Assembly: GCF_001884135.1 (NCBI RefSeq)
Contig: NZ_MAOC01000091.1
Location: 1 to 64,000, forward strand
Direction of reading: 5' to 3'
Length of the DNA: 64,000 nucleotides
Source: Bacillus nitratireducens
GTDB taxonomy: Bacteria > Bacillota > Bacilli > Bacillales > Bacillaceae_G
Below, piece by piece: positions 26,905-36,414 of this stretch. Made by a program: the position numbers and the translations under genes. The notes beneath the pieces are model-generated. The model was not told where the DNA came from and ran no database searches. It was given only the letters and a program-made list of their open reading frames with translations. Within the stretch, counting starts at the first letter, position 1. Each line of letters starts with the position of its first letter.

Positions 26905-27648
26905 TTATTTTGTTTTTTTTGACTTGATTATAATAAAAGATGGACTTCGCGATTCGTTTATTAAATCTGGCATTTTCTCTATCCCTGCCAAAATTGATTG
27001 TGGTTCGATTATTTTATCCAGCGAAAGCCCGTGTTCAATCAAAGTATTTATTAATGTGGCAACAGTTCTATGATAAATAACCACACTATCGTCAACAAAC
27101 CAGTTGTGTACTCTGATACCTTCTTCTTGATAATTATCTAATGCCCAGTGTGATTTATTACCATCCTCAGTTTTTATCCAATGGTTGCTTCCTTTGCGAG
27201 CTGTTGCTATTGGATGTTCGGTTGAAAAGATAAATTCACCACTGCTTTTTAATAGTTCATTAATCTTTTGAATCATTGCCGAGTAATCTTCAATGTAATG
27301 TATAGAGAGGGAACTTATAATCAGGTCGAACTTTTGATTGGTTAGTCCCATATCCTCCATAGGAAGGCACATAAATTCTATATTATCATCCTGATTTAAC
27401 TTTTTAGCACGTTCAATCATATTTTTGGATATGTCTATACCTATTACGTTTTTTGCACCATTTTCTATACAATACTTTGAAAAATGACCATCACCGCAAC
27501 CCAAGTCTAATACCGATTTTCCTTTCAAACACAGAATTAATGATTTGATTGCTGGCTGTTCTATGAAGTCATTAGCGTTTATTCCACTTTCACGCAATGC
27601 TGTGTAGTTTTTGAAGAAATTCGGATTATCGTAAATATTTTGTTTCAC
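26905..27648 (-). CDS. Class I SAM-dependent methyltransferase
   Basis: A 247-residue cytoplasmic methyltransferase. Motif I is VLDLGCGDGHFSKYC, the acidic ribose-binding residue is in VIGIDIS, motif II-like is FDLIISSLSIHYIED, and FIFSTEHPI follows. The start is GTG at 27648, well placed after GGAGTGATG. The substrate is unknown; small-molecule methylation is the usual guess for this Methyltransf_11 type. It lies next to the IS1595 relic. Confidence 0.82.
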   Translation of the reverse strand: MKQNIYDNPNFFKNYTALRESGINANDFIEQPAIKSLILCLKGKSVLDLGCGDGHFSKYCIENGAKNVIGIDISKNMIERAKKLNQDDNIEFMCLPMEDMGLTNQKFDLIISSLSIHYIEDYSAMIQKINELLKSSGEFIFSTEHPIATARKGSNHWIKTEDGNKSHWALDNYQEEGIRVHNWFVDDSVVIYHRTVATLINTLIEHGLSLDKIIEPQSILAGIEKMPDLINESRSPSFIIIKSKKTK

Positions 27649-27976
27649 TTACATCACTCCTCTGATAAGGTTTTCATAGATTAAACTGACTTCTGTTTCC
27701 AAATTATCATACTAACCATAAAAATTTTGTCATCCTTTTATTATAGTAATGGTTTTTAGGAAGATATCTCGAACTCAATACTTTCACAATCCTGCCCGTT
27801 TGCTGAATAATCTGCTGTAAATATTATACCGTATTAAGAAAATTAACCTTTATTTTAATTAAAAGCAACAATCTTTATGAAAAGAGCCTTTTAATTAAAA
27901 GTATCTCTAATTGTAAAATAAAGGTAAACACCTTAAATTAGACATATAAACACTAATAAGGAAGGAGTGCCATTCC
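27649..27976. other. Intergenic region between divergent genes
   Basis: AT-rich promoter region; nothing specific recognised. Confidence 0.4.
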
Positions 27977-28267
27977 ATGCAACTGAAAACATACACTTGG
28001 AAAAGTTATACGTTTCTCATTGTAAGTATATTCGTTACTATTAGTCTATTTCTCTTCTCACCTATTTTAGACAGATTTGGAGTAGAATACGTGGTTCCTT
28101 TCGCATACTTCATATTAGCTTCCACTGTTATAGCAATTATATTAGCAGTTATCTCTTTTTGTAGTCGTACCGAAAAGAAAATTTTATCTATTATCGGTTT
28201 AACCTTTACGTTATTTAATACAGCAATTATTTTATTTTCCCTTTGGTTCGGTTACCATTTCACGTAA
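27977..28267 (+). CDS. Small membrane protein (96 aa)
   Basis: Three hydrophobic segments at about 9-29, 38-60 and 69-92; charged residues only in short loops (DRFGVEY, SRTEKK). AAGGAAGGAG precedes the ATG. No family recognised. Its 3' end overlaps the tail of a convergent 32-residue gene by 8 bp. Confidence 0.65.
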   Translation: MQLKTYTWKSYTFLIVSIFVTISLFLFSPILDRFGVEYVVPFAYFILASTVIAIILAVISFCSRTEKKILSIIGLTFTLFNTAIILFSLWFGYHFT

Positions 28268-28358
28268 AATATAAATATAATCCGTAACCTAAAAGAAGTA
28301 TTAGTATTATAGAAATGCTGAGTATCGTGTATATGACCCATCTTAATGTTGTACTCAT
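28260..28358 (-). CDS. Tiny single-pass membrane protein (32 aa)
   Basis: The frame starts MSTTLRWVIYTILSIS and ends GLYLYFT, essentially one transmembrane helix. A near-perfect ribosome binding site (GGGAGGGGTGATTAT before the ATG) argues that it is translated. It converges on the 96-aa membrane protein gene and overlaps it by 8 bp. Confidence 0.5.
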   Translation of the reverse strand: MSTTLRWVIYTILSISIILILLLGYGLYLYFT

Positions 28359-28442
28359 ATAATCACCCCTCCCACATTCCAATAATTCCATTATATAACA
28401 AATGATTCATTAAAAGTTTAAAACGTGCTTTAAAATAAATTA

Positions 28443-28484
28443 AGCGAAGTAAGGGACGCCATTTGACTCCCCTTACTTCGCCTT
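28443..28484. terminator. Hairpin between small membrane genes and methyltransferase
   Basis: GCGAAGTAAGGG pairs with CCCTTACTTCGC across a 13-nt loop, usable on both strands. Confidence 0.6.
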
Positions 28485-28557
28485 TAAAGAACAATGAGTG
28501 AATAGCTTACTCAACCAACTTATTAAGTAACCTTTCACTATTTTTACACAATGGTAA

Positions 28558-29187
28558 TTATATTGTTTTTTGACATTTGATCATTATAAATTTAAATGGA
28601 GGTTTACTTGCCATATTTTTATGTGGCTCCACAATTTCCGTAGTTTCCATCAGTCCATATTTTCCAAAGTCTTGTTGTACCGAGTCAACATCATAAAAAT
28701 ACATTTTTACCCCTTCCATTATCTCGAAGTAGTCTTTACCAAGTTGTTTTCCCTTCCCAAACATTGGGGCATCTTTAGAAATAGTAGTAAAAATCATATA
28801 TCCGTTTGGTTTTAACTGACTATAACAATCTTTAATAAACTTCTCTCTCTCATCCCTATTCAACAAATGAATAAGTGCATAAGAAAATATGCCATCATAC
28901 AGTTTGTTATCAAAAGGCATATCCGTAACTGAACCATGGAATAAATTAGCATTAATTTCATTTTCCCTCGCCAATTCAATCGCCGTTTTTGAAATTTCAA
29001 TACCTGTTACATGTATTCCGTTATCAATAAAAACCTTTGCATTTCTTCCATATCCAATACCAGGAATCAATATATCCTTCACTTTCTTTTCAAGGAAAAA
29101 ATCCTTCGTCAATATTGCGGAATCTGCAGCTTCAAATCCCCACATCATTTGATTTTCTATAAAACTTGCTTCCCAAAATTCTGTCAT
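28558..29187 (-). CDS. Class I SAM-dependent methyltransferase (TPMT/TehB-like)
   Basis: A 209-residue enzyme. It starts TEFWEASFIENQMMWGFE, then motif I ILIPGIGYGRNAKVF, IHVTGIEIS, and a later FSYALIHLLNRDEREKF. The N-terminal WE..F pattern and IPGIGYGRN resemble thiopurine- or tellurite-type methyltransferases that act on small toxic compounds. AAAGGAG precedes the ATG. It is downstream of, and co-oriented with, the D-cysteine desulfhydrase gene, separated by a terminator. Confidence 0.8.
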   Translation of the reverse strand: MTEFWEASFIENQMMWGFEAADSAILTKDFFLEKKVKDILIPGIGYGRNAKVFIDNGIHVTGIEISKTAIELARENEINANLFHGSVTDMPFDNKLYDGIFSYALIHLLNRDEREKFIKDCYSQLKPNGYMIFTTISKDAPMFGKGKQLGKDYFEIMEGVKMYFYDVDSVQQDFGKYGLMETTEIVEPHKNMASKPPFKFIMIKCQKTI

Positions 29188-29286
29188 ACATCAATCTCCT
29201 TTATATATATCGTTGTTTACCGTTGAATGTTGAAAAATCAGCGCATATTCACGAAATTGTATCAAATTTCAACATTAATTCAAAAC

Positions 29287-29313
29287 AAAAAGCATTGGAT
29301 ACCCAATGCTTTT
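29287..29313 (-). terminator. Terminator of the D-cysteine desulfhydrase gene
   Basis: AAAAAGCATTGG pairs with CCAATGCTTTTT across a 4-nt loop, directly after the gene. Confidence 0.75.
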
Positions 29314-29318
29314 TACAC

Positions 29319-30314
29319 TTACGCAAATAGAGACGTATTCGCATATAAAGCTGGTGAGCCACCTGAATGTACGAATAAAATGTTGTCCTCTTTATTAAAT
29401 TTACCTTTTCTAATTAAATCGATTAGTCCCGCTACTGCTTTACCTGTATAAACTGGATCAAGTAAAATACCTTCAGTTTTCGCCAGTAACTGTACTGCTT
29501 CAACCATTTCTGGTGTTGGTAAAGCGTATCCTGGTCCTACATATTCATCAAAGCATGTAACTGCTTCGCGTGAAATAGAGTTTGGAATACCTACGTGAGC
29601 TGAAGTTTCATCTACAAGTTTTGCTACTTTCTCTTCTTGCTCCGCTTTTCCTCTACTTACGTTAATTCCGATTACAGGAATTTTGCTTTGCGTTCCAGAA
29701 AAACCAGTAATTAAACCAGCATGCATACCAGCGCTACCACTTACACAAACAACTGAACTGAAATCAATTCCTTGCTCGAATGATTGCGCCATAATTTCTT
29801 GCGCACAAGCAATATACCCCATTGCACCAGTAGGATTTGATCCACCAACTGGTATTACATATGGTGTATTACCTTTTTCACTAACTTCTTTCGCTACTTT
29901 ATGCATCTCTTCCATAAGATCTGCTCCGTTTGGCACAACAATTACGTTTTCAGCACCTAATAAATGATATAAAAAATAGTTTCCGTTAAAGTCTGGCTTT
30001 TCTTCTGGCTCAAGCCCTTCTTCTAGCACAAGAATACATTTCATTTTTTCTTTTACCGCAGCTGCAAGTGTTAGACGGCAATGGTTTGACTGAATACCAC
30101 CAGCTGTAATTAACGTATCTGCACCCTTTTCCTGTGCATCCGCAACTAGAAACTCTAACTTTCTCGTCTTATTACCGCCAGCTGTTAAACCAAGTAAATC
30201 ATCTCGTTTAAAATAAATAGTCGGCCCACCAAGTACTTCAGAAAAATTGTTTAATTTTTCAATTGGTGTATATGATTCTGTATATTTTTTTCTCGGGAAT
30301 TTAGCTAAATTCAT
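29319..30314 (-). CDS. dcyD: D-cysteine desulfhydrase (PLP-dependent)
   Basis: A 331-residue PLP enzyme expected to convert D-cysteine to pyruvate, sulfide and ammonia; ACC deaminase is the close alternative. The PLP lysine is in LTAGGNKTRKLEFL (about residue 51), the following GGIQSNHCRLTLAAA matches the family, and VCVSGSAGMHAGL and FVHSGGSPALY complete the site. AAAAGGAG precedes the ATG. Single-gene unit with its own terminator. Confidence 0.85.
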   Translation of the reverse strand: MNLAKFPRKKYTESYTPIEKLNNFSEVLGGPTIYFKRDDLLGLTAGGNKTRKLEFLVADAQEKGADTLITAGGIQSNHCRLTLAAAVKEKMKCILVLEEGLEPEEKPDFNGNYFLYHLLGAENVIVVPNGADLMEEMHKVAKEVSEKGNTPYVIPVGGSNPTGAMGYIACAQEIMAQSFEQGIDFSSVVCVSGSAGMHAGLITGFSGTQSKIPVIGINVSRGKAEQEEKVAKLVDETSAHVGIPNSISREAVTCFDEYVGPGYALPTPEMVEAVQLLAKTEGILLDPVYTGKAVAGLIDLIRKGKFNKEDNILFVHSGGSPALYANTSLFA

Positions 30315-30471
30315 TGTAACGCTCCTTTTGTACTTCTTTCACAATATATGTAACGATACTATTATTACATGGAAAAATGGTGAAGTCATCTTTCTGAATT
30401 TAAAATGTATTGAATTTCAATACGGTACATGAAATTTACATCGACGTTTTTTTAATATATCGACTTATTAA

Positions 30472-30508
30472 CAAAATAAAAAGAGCCTTATCTCATTAGA
30501 TAAGGCGC
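30472..30508 (-). terminator. Terminator of the phosphoesterase gene
   Basis: GCGCCTTATCT pairs with AGATAAGGCTC on the minus strand, followed by TTTTTATTTTG. Confidence 0.7.
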
Positions 30509-30514
30509 ACCCAA

Positions 30515-31753
30515 TCACTTATGTACCGAAAAACGAAGAAGTTGTGTTAATCCTGGCTCTAAATTCATTTCTCCTTTGTGACGTACGTATACGATTTTGT
30601 CGCCATCAAATTTCGGCGGTTTTCCTGGATTATACGTATTCCACTCGTTCGTTCCTTCTACAGAGTACTCCATATATTCTGTTGCACCAACGATTATATT
30701 TTTACTATCATCAGCGGTTACATTTGGTGCCATTTGTGCGATTTTTGCATCACTAATTGATAATTTCTTTATATCCTTATCACGTTTATAATCGTAAGCC
30801 GTTACGACTACATCGTTACCATATGCTTTTATTTGTAATCCTTGTTTGAAAGAATATCCATCCGGCGCAGTCTTCTCGCCACCATTTGGTCCAGCCGACA
30901 TCCAACCAGTTTCAATTCCGCCCGTATTTACAACCGTAAATCCTTTTTCATCTCCGCCTGTAATTTTCTTTTTACCAGCCCAGTCCGGCAAATTTAAATC
31001 CCAATGCGTATGACTCGTGAAGAAAACAACTTGCGGATAGTCTTTTAATATATCGTACAATTTATCAACGTTTAAATAGTCTTGTAAATACGGGTTTTGT
31101 CTTGATCCAGATACTGTATCAGGTAAAACGTGATGAGAGAAAATGAAAATTGGCTTATTTTTATCTTTTTGACTATATTCTTCTAAATTTTGTTTTAACC
31201 AACCTAATTGCTCATCACTCATATATACTTCATCCCACATTTTTGAATCATGGTATTTCATATATTTTTCAGTTCCTAAAAATAAAAGCGGATAACCATC
31301 TAATTCTTTTTTATGATATACCTTATCTTGTCCGCTAAATTTTAAATATCGATTAAACAATGTCTCTTCCGTTACACCATTTGGCCATGTATTTTGAGAA
31401 AGTTTCCCATCAGCTGTCCATTTACCAGCGTAAAATTCATGATTCCCAACAGTTGACCATACATTTTCCGGATGCTTATTTTTGTTTAGCACTCGCTTTA
31501 CATCATCATATTGTGACTGCTGTCCAGTTGGTGTTATATCCCCATTCATAATAAGCGCTCTAGAAAGTGGTGTCACTTTGTTCATATCTTTTAATACGTG
31601 ATCAAAATCCCCTAAATCCCCTTGAATATCACTAATAACATTAAACATCGTCGCTGTTTTCCGTGCTTGTGCTTGTTCTTTTCCCTCAGCATTCATCGAA
31701 AACGTTGGTAATAACACTGCCATAACGGCTAACGAAGCAACTGCCTTTTTCAT
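30515..31753 (-). CDS. Secreted calcineurin-like metallophosphoesterase
   Basis: A 412-residue exported enzyme. A signal peptide (about 1-25, MKKAVASLAVMAVLLPTFS) precedes a metallophosphoesterase domain: SDIQGD (D-x-H variant), MNGDITPTG (GD motif), TVGNHEFYAG (GNHE), FSHHVLP and TSHTHWDLN (GH-type H-x-H). The first motif has Gln where most members have His. A C-terminal ~100-residue beta domain follows. AGGGGGGAG precedes the ATG. Substrate unknown, probably extracellular phosphate esters. Confidence 0.85.
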   Translation of the reverse strand: MKKAVASLAVMAVLLPTFSMNAEGKEQAQARKTATMFNVISDIQGDLGDFDHVLKDMNKVTPLSRALIMNGDITPTGQQSQYDDVKRVLNKNKHPENVWSTVGNHEFYAGKWTADGKLSQNTWPNGVTEETLFNRYLKFSGQDKVYHKKELDGYPLLFLGTEKYMKYHDSKMWDEVYMSDEQLGWLKQNLEEYSQKDKNKPIFIFSHHVLPDTVSGSRQNPYLQDYLNVDKLYDILKDYPQVVFFTSHTHWDLNLPDWAGKKKITGGDEKGFTVVNTGGIETGWMSAGPNGGEKTAPDGYSFKQGLQIKAYGNDVVVTAYDYKRDKDIKKLSISDAKIAQMAPNVTADDSKNIIVGATEYMEYSVEGTNEWNTYNPGKPPKFDGDKIVYVRHKGEMNLEPGLTQLLRFSVHK

Positions 31754-32156
31754 ACAATTTCTCCCCCCTAATAATAGAATGTATAAACTGACATGTTCTG
31801 CGTTCTCTTAGTTGCTTGTCCAATTCATATTATAAAGAGGGATTGTAAAGATTAATGGAGTAAAAATTTAAGTATTTTTTAAGAGATTTTGTCTTTTTTT
31901 CGCATTCCACAATTATCGATTCGCGCCAATCTAACTTTCTACCTTTTAACATTAATTAAATGTAAATTTATTTAATACATCTTTTAGTTTAATACGTTGT
32001 CTTTTAATCTCAGTTACATTACTACAACAAAATACTCTACCTTTTTAAGTTCTCTTCATTTAATCCGAATAACTCTGGTAAAGTAAAACGTCCATCTTTT
32101 CTGTATATTTTCCACAAAAAAATAACGTTTTTCCCCTTTTATAGATACAATCTCAT
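31754..32156 (-). other. Intergenic region with a short coding remnant
   Basis: At about 32047-32140 (minus) an uninterrupted frame reads KGKNVIFLWKIYRKDGR, FTLPELFGLNEENLKR, then stop, with an in-frame stop just upstream and no start. It looks like the last ~35 codons of a lost gene. The remainder is AT-rich with no recognised feature. Confidence 0.35.
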
Positions 32157-32615
32157 TTATTTTTCTTGGTGCTCCGCTTCCCACTCACTTAAATAAGATG
32201 CATATTCTAATTCATCTGGATTATCATGTAACATAGAAATAAACTCTAATTTATTCCCATCACAATCCAGAAAGTATACACTTGCAGCTGGCATCCACCT
32301 TTGGACAATTGGCTCTTGATTTCCTTTCCCTTGGCTTCCCACCACTTCTATTCCACGATTCTCTAACCACAATTTAGAAGTCTTTAGAAATTCTAAATCT
32401 ACACCAAAAGCAAAGTGTTTTATCTCAAAATCTTCAATATTATGTACTTCCCATAGTCCAAGCATTTGCTTTTTACTTTCTCCTACCCAAAAGAAGGCCA
32501 CCTTTCTTTTGGATAGTTTTCTTGCTAATGCTAACCCCAACTTATTTTGATAGAAATCTATCGCCTTTTCTAAATCTCTTACATGTAAATGCGTTTCATA
32601 TATGTTCTGTATCAT
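32157..32615 (-). CDS. VOC family protein (glyoxalase/bleomycin-resistance fold)
   Basis: A 152-residue protein with two beta-alpha-beta-beta-beta modules. It has YETHLHVRDLEKAIDFYQNK at the start (metal His), IKHFAFGVD (second His) and VYFLDCDGNKLEFIS (metal Glu), the H/H/E set. These resemble FosB/glutathione-transferase-like dioxygenase-fold proteins; the reaction cannot be told. AAAGGAATAAG precedes the ATG. Distinct from the VOC gene at 3920. Confidence 0.82.
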   Translation of the reverse strand: MIQNIYETHLHVRDLEKAIDFYQNKLGLALARKLSKRKVAFFWVGESKKQMLGLWEVHNIEDFEIKHFAFGVDLEFLKTSKLWLENRGIEVVGSQGKGNQEPIVQRWMPAASVYFLDCDGNKLEFISMLHDNPDELEYASYLSEWEAEHQEK

Positions 32616-33153
32616 TCTGCTTATTCCTTTCTTTATTAGTTAAGTAGTTACTGTAATTCTAAATCTGAAGTATGTATAATCATTGTAATTTATCTTCATA
32701 TCCGATATACCTATTTACTATTCTATCGAAATTGAAATATGATAAATCCAACTGAGGTAGTAAATTCAAGTAAAAATTCTACTAATTTTGGAGGAAAAAT
32801 CTCCAATACATTCAGATGAAATCATATTTAAATAATAAAAAAAACGTTATTCTTTTAGTAAGAATAGCGTTTTTGACTCTTGGAGTTAGTTAATATTTTT
32901 CAGTAAATAGGTATGTGCAATTACCCCATCACTATCAAGCTAAGTTCATACACCGTCAATTATAGTAGAGGTTGTTTCTTTTTTAAAAGGCTATGTGTAA
33001 GGAATTTAACCCTCCCCCAGGAATCAAAAAATTTCTGAGGGGATGCCTACGTAATATAACATATTTACAATTACATTGCGTTTAGGTTTAAAATGCGTAT
33101 CTTTTTCATCTATATTTCAACTACCATATTTAAGTTTATAAGAGTTATGCTTT
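32616..33153. other. Intergenic region with hairpins and an IS231-like end
   Basis: A hairpin AACGTTATTCTT / AAGAATAGCGTT lies at about 32843-32871, reminiscent of the IS231 leader stem-loop. An end TACCCCATCACTATCAAGC is at about 32920-32943. A GC-rich hairpin (CCCCCAGGAA / TTTCTGAGGGG) is at about 33013-33042. No gene seen. Confidence 0.5.
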
Positions 33154-33789
33154 TTAAATAAAAGTAATTACTTGTTTTATAAACTCGTAACCAAAATAAC
33201 CACTAAATCCGAATAGTACTATTGCGGCAAATATAGATACCCATTTAATAAAGGTTGGATTTAGAAACCGTCTAGTAAAATGAACAAAGCTTAATAAGAC
33301 CATATCATGCATAAAGATACCTAATAAAATACCTACAGCTATTAATATAAATGTTGATGTACTTGCATTACCTAATGAAGAAACTAGAACCGGCCCAAAG
33401 ATCCCTATCCAAAAGACAATATTAGCCGGTGATATAGCAATCATAAAACCAGACAAATAAGCTGTTAATAAAGATTTATTAGGATCTTCTCCCTCTATGT
33501 TAACTTCTGACTTTGCTTCTTTAATACTTTCTATTCCAATAAACATTAAAAACCCAAAACCTAGTAACCACATAACTGCTTCCACCCACGGATTGGTTAA
33601 TACACTAGAGAACCCTAGATAAATCAGAACTATTAAAGATAAATCTACAGTCATTCCTCCTATACCTACAAACCAACCATGTACGAAACCATTTCTCATT
33701 CCTTGTTTAGTCATTTGGACAGTCATAGCACCTGCAGGTATTGATAAAGATAAACCTAACAATATATATGTAAAGAGTGTTACAATCAT
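33154..33789 (-). CDS. LysE family transporter
   Basis: A 211-residue inner-membrane protein with about six hydrophobic segments and the family features LSIPAGAMTVQMTKQGMRNG near the start and SGFMIAISPANIVFWIGIFG in the middle. Expected to export an amino acid or similar. AGGAG precedes the ATG. It lies downstream of the DJ-1 gene on the same strand; the divergent Lrp regulator at 34730 may control the group, as LysE genes often pair with Lrp regulators. Confidence 0.82.
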   Translation of the reverse strand: MIVTLFTYILLGLSLSIPAGAMTVQMTKQGMRNGFVHGWFVGIGGMTVDLSLIVLIYLGFSSVLTNPWVEAVMWLLGFGFLMFIGIESIKEAKSEVNIEGEDPNKSLLTAYLSGFMIAISPANIVFWIGIFGPVLVSSLGNASTSTFILIAVGILLGIFMHDMVLLSFVHFTRRFLNPTFIKWVSIFAAIVLFGFSGYFGYEFIKQVITFI

Positions 33790-33884
33790 AAAAATTCTCC
33801 TATTTTAATCAATTATTATTCTTTGTATTAAATTATGCATGAAAAGGGCACTTACCTTTGATCGATTCATTACCATCTGTTATT

Positions 33885-34010
33885 ACATATTATTTCCATT
33901 CTCTTTTATCTGGAGCAGTCACCCAATTAGATGACCACTCTTTTGGACCATGTTCGTTAAGATATTTTAAAATACTCCAAGTACCCCTTTGTTGAAGAGC
34001 AATGCCTAAA
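33885..34010 (-). pseudogene. C-terminal gene remnant after the DJ-1 gene
   Basis: In a different frame from the DJ-1 gene and overlapping its end, the minus strand reads VLGIALQQRGTWSILKYLNE, HGPKEWSSNWVTAPDKREWK, then stop. No start codon is available after the in-frame stop upstream. It is coherent protein-like sequence with no family I recognise, so it is probably the end of a lost gene. Confidence 0.4.
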
Positions 34011-34587
34011 ACCCCATAAGATCCTTTACATGTTTAGCGTTCTTTTTAGATGTTAGTTTTTCAAGTAATAAAAATGCAACATCAAAAGCTGTACCTGGAT
34101 TTGAAGATGTAATAATGTTTCCATCTTGAACGATTAAATCATTTTGTACTATTGCACCGAAATTCTTTAACTGCTCTTTTCGTTTACTCGTTGGATGACT
34201 GTATGTGGTGGCTTTTTTATCTGTAAGAATTCCGCTTTTTCCAAGCGCTAATGATGCGACACATATACTGGCAATAGGCTTCTGCTTGGCATAAAAATGT
34301 TGAATAACATGTAAGAATTCTCTACTATATGCATCCCGATAAAAACCAGCTTCTTCAAAACCTCCTGGAATAGCTAATGCATCAAACTCATCTAATTGAA
34401 TATCATCAATCGTTTTTTCGGGTATAACAGTAAAATTCCAAGTACAGGTTAATTTATTCCGAAGACCAACTGTTACGACCTCAGTTGATCCATCTCCCTC
34501 CCATTTATTCCAACCTAGTACATCTGTAAATACACTAGCTTCTACTGCTTCAAATCCATCAGCTAATAATAATAAAACCTTTTTCAT
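34006..34587 (-). CDS. DJ-1/PfpI family protein
   Basis: A 193-residue class I glutamine-amidotransferase-like protein. The conserved Glu is in LADGFEAVEASVF, the nucleophilic Cys in IASICVASLALGKSG (residue ~107), and ATTYSHPTS and ITSSNPGTAFDVAFLLLEKL follow. Members act as chaperones, deglycases or proteases; which applies is unclear. AGGAGGCGA precedes the ATG. Divergent from the Lrp-type regulator with a 140-bp shared promoter region. Confidence 0.83.
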   Translation of the reverse strand: MKKVLLLLADGFEAVEASVFTDVLGWNKWEGDGSTEVVTVGLRNKLTCTWNFTVIPEKTIDDIQLDEFDALAIPGGFEEAGFYRDAYSREFLHVIQHFYAKQKPIASICVASLALGKSGILTDKKATTYSHPTSKRKEQLKNFGAIVQNDLIVQDGNIITSSNPGTAFDVAFLLLEKLTSKKNAKHVKDLMGF

Positions 34588-34729
34588 ATCGTAAATCGCC
34601 TCCTGTTATCCTTATTTTATACAAATATATAAGGCTGATAAATAAGTTCAATAAGGATATTCGATCATTTGGCTTTATTATATAAGGAATTTAGGTTATT
34701 CTATTTTATAAAAAAAGGTTGGATGATTT

Positions 34730-35167
34730 ATGGATCAAATTGATAAAAAAATCGTGGGATTATTACAGTCAAATGCAAAAATTTCAATGAAGGATCTAGC
34801 AGAAGCCGTTCACTTATCTGCTCCGTCAGTAACCGAGCGAGTACGGAAGTTAGAGGAGCAAAAAATTATTGAAGGTTACCATGCACATGTTTCTCTAAAA
34901 AAAATAAACCGTCCAATTTCTGCACTTATATTGTTTAAATCAAAGGATTGTAAATCATTAGCTAACTTTTGCTATAATCATCCAGATGTACTTGAGTGTT
35001 ACAGAGTAGCAGGGGAAATTAGCTATATTGTCAAATTAGCAACGTATTCTGTAGAAAGTTTAGAACAATTTATTGATGATACAATGCAATATGGTACACC
35101 ATCAACGAATATCGTGTTATCTTCTTATGAAAAAAAAATAATTGCTCCTTTTATTAGTGAAGAATAA
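34730..35167 (+). CDS. Lrp/AsnC family transcriptional regulator
   Basis: A 145-residue DNA-binding protein. The N-terminal HTH is DKKIVGLLQSNAKISMKDLA, HLSAPSVTERVRKLEEQKII, followed by the RAM effector domain with CYRVAGEISYIVKLA. These regulators bind amino acids and control their transport. AAGGTTGGATG lies before the ATG. It is divergent from the DJ-1 and LysE genes, the likely targets. Confidence 0.87.
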   Translation: MDQIDKKIVGLLQSNAKISMKDLAEAVHLSAPSVTERVRKLEEQKIIEGYHAHVSLKKINRPISALILFKSKDCKSLANFCYNHPDVLECYRVAGEISYIVKLATYSVESLEQFIDDTMQYGTPSTNIVLSSYEKKIIAPFISEE

Positions 35168-35466
35168 AAATACTGGCACAATCAATTAACTATTACTTAC
35201 TCAATAATCCTTAATCCTTTAAAAATAGCCCTGATTTTTTTGACTGTATAAAAACCAGGGTCTCTAATCATTTTTATCGTTTTTGGGTAACCCATTTTTA
35301 TTAGCTGGATAACGATGTGCAATTACCCCTATATAAACATTTAAATTATTCTTCACAATCCCTCTACTTCCAATAGCAACATGCTTATTACTTCCCATCA
35401 CTACACCCCATTTCCTTTTTCCCACAAAAAAAGACACAGAGATTTCTCCCCATGTCCACTAATTCC
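35168..35466. other. Intergenic region with terminator hairpin and an IS231-like end
   Basis: CCCTGATTTTT pairs with AAAAACCAGGG at about 35228-35259, a likely Lrp gene terminator. TTAGCTGGATAACGATGTGC followed by AATTACCCC at about 35299-35328 is another member of the dispersed end family. No gene seen. Confidence 0.5.
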
Positions 35467-36387
35467 TTACTTCTTCACCGCATGCACATAATGCACCGTC
35501 TCAAAAGCTTCTAAATAATCGTTTCGTCCCTCAAAATATAGTTTATTAATATCCTCTGGTGATAAGTGCTCATAAATAAGTAAACCCGCCTTTTCTAATA
35601 GTGCTTCCATTTCGGCATAAGAAAAACATGATTTCATCGGTTCTCCGCCTACCATAGCCATTTTCACCATGTTTTCAACCCGATTAGATAAACCTTTTTC
35701 CGTAAATAAGTTTTCATCAGGGTAATCAAAAACGATAGAACTCCCTTTTGGAACCATCTCGAATAAACATTCTATTAAACTGGAAAGTTCCTCTTTCGTT
35801 AAATAGTACGTAACACCTAAAAGGCTAAAGAAATTCTTTTTATTTTCAAATCCTTCATTTACTAATTTTTGCTTAGAGAAATCCTTAGTAAAATCCATCG
35901 AAACAAAATGAAGATTGCTTGGAATTTCTAGACCTGATTCTTTCACTCTTTGTATTTTAAACCCTTGCGTAGAAGGATGATCCACTTCAAATATTTCTAT
36001 TTTATTTTCTAATTCTCGGTGTCTAAAACTAAACGTGTCTAAGCCTGCACCGAGTATGACGTATTGCTTCGCGCCTAATGCAATTTCATGTAATAGCACT
36101 CTTTCACAATATGCCGCGCGTGCCAAAGGTGTTGGTGATAATTGAACTTGTGTAATCCATTTTAAAATTTCTTTCGGATTGTCTTGAAGCTGCTTTGCAA
36201 TGTCTTTATTGAAAAAATGTATTCCTTGAACCATGTTCATTTCAATATCATTACGTTCTTTTTGTGAAATAAGATCTTTAGCTACATAATCATCAAAGAT
36301 TTTAGAACTATCAAATTCACTATGATACGCCCTTCCGAAAGCTGATACTAACGACGTTACACTTGCTTCACCTTTTTTCACGCACAT
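35467..36387 (-). CDS. SAM-dependent methyltransferase, leucine-carboxyl-methyltransferase type
   Basis: A 306-residue enzyme of the TIGR00027/LCM-like family. Features are AAYCERVLLHEIALGAKQYV, ILGAGLDTFSFR (motif I region), FEVDHPSTQGFKIQRV, and FFSLLGVTYYLTKEELSSLI. Family members O-methylate carboxyl or hydroxyl groups, sometimes in natural product pathways; the substrate is unknown. GAAGGAG precedes the ATG. A strong hairpin sits in its leader (36415-36446). Confidence 0.82.
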   Translation of the reverse strand: MCVKKGEASVTSLVSAFGRAYHSEFDSSKIFDDYVAKDLISQKERNDIEMNMVQGIHFFNKDIAKQLQDNPKEILKWITQVQLSPTPLARAAYCERVLLHEIALGAKQYVILGAGLDTFSFRHRELENKIEIFEVDHPSTQGFKIQRVKESGLEIPSNLHFVSMDFTKDFSKQKLVNEGFENKKNFFSLLGVTYYLTKEELSSLIECLFEMVPKGSSIVFDYPDENLFTEKGLSNRVENMVKMAMVGGEPMKSCFSYAEMEALLEKAGLLIYEHLSPEDINKLYFEGRNDYLEAFETVHYVHAVKK

Positions 36388-36414
36388 ACACTCTCCTTCA
36401 TTTCCACAACAAAA

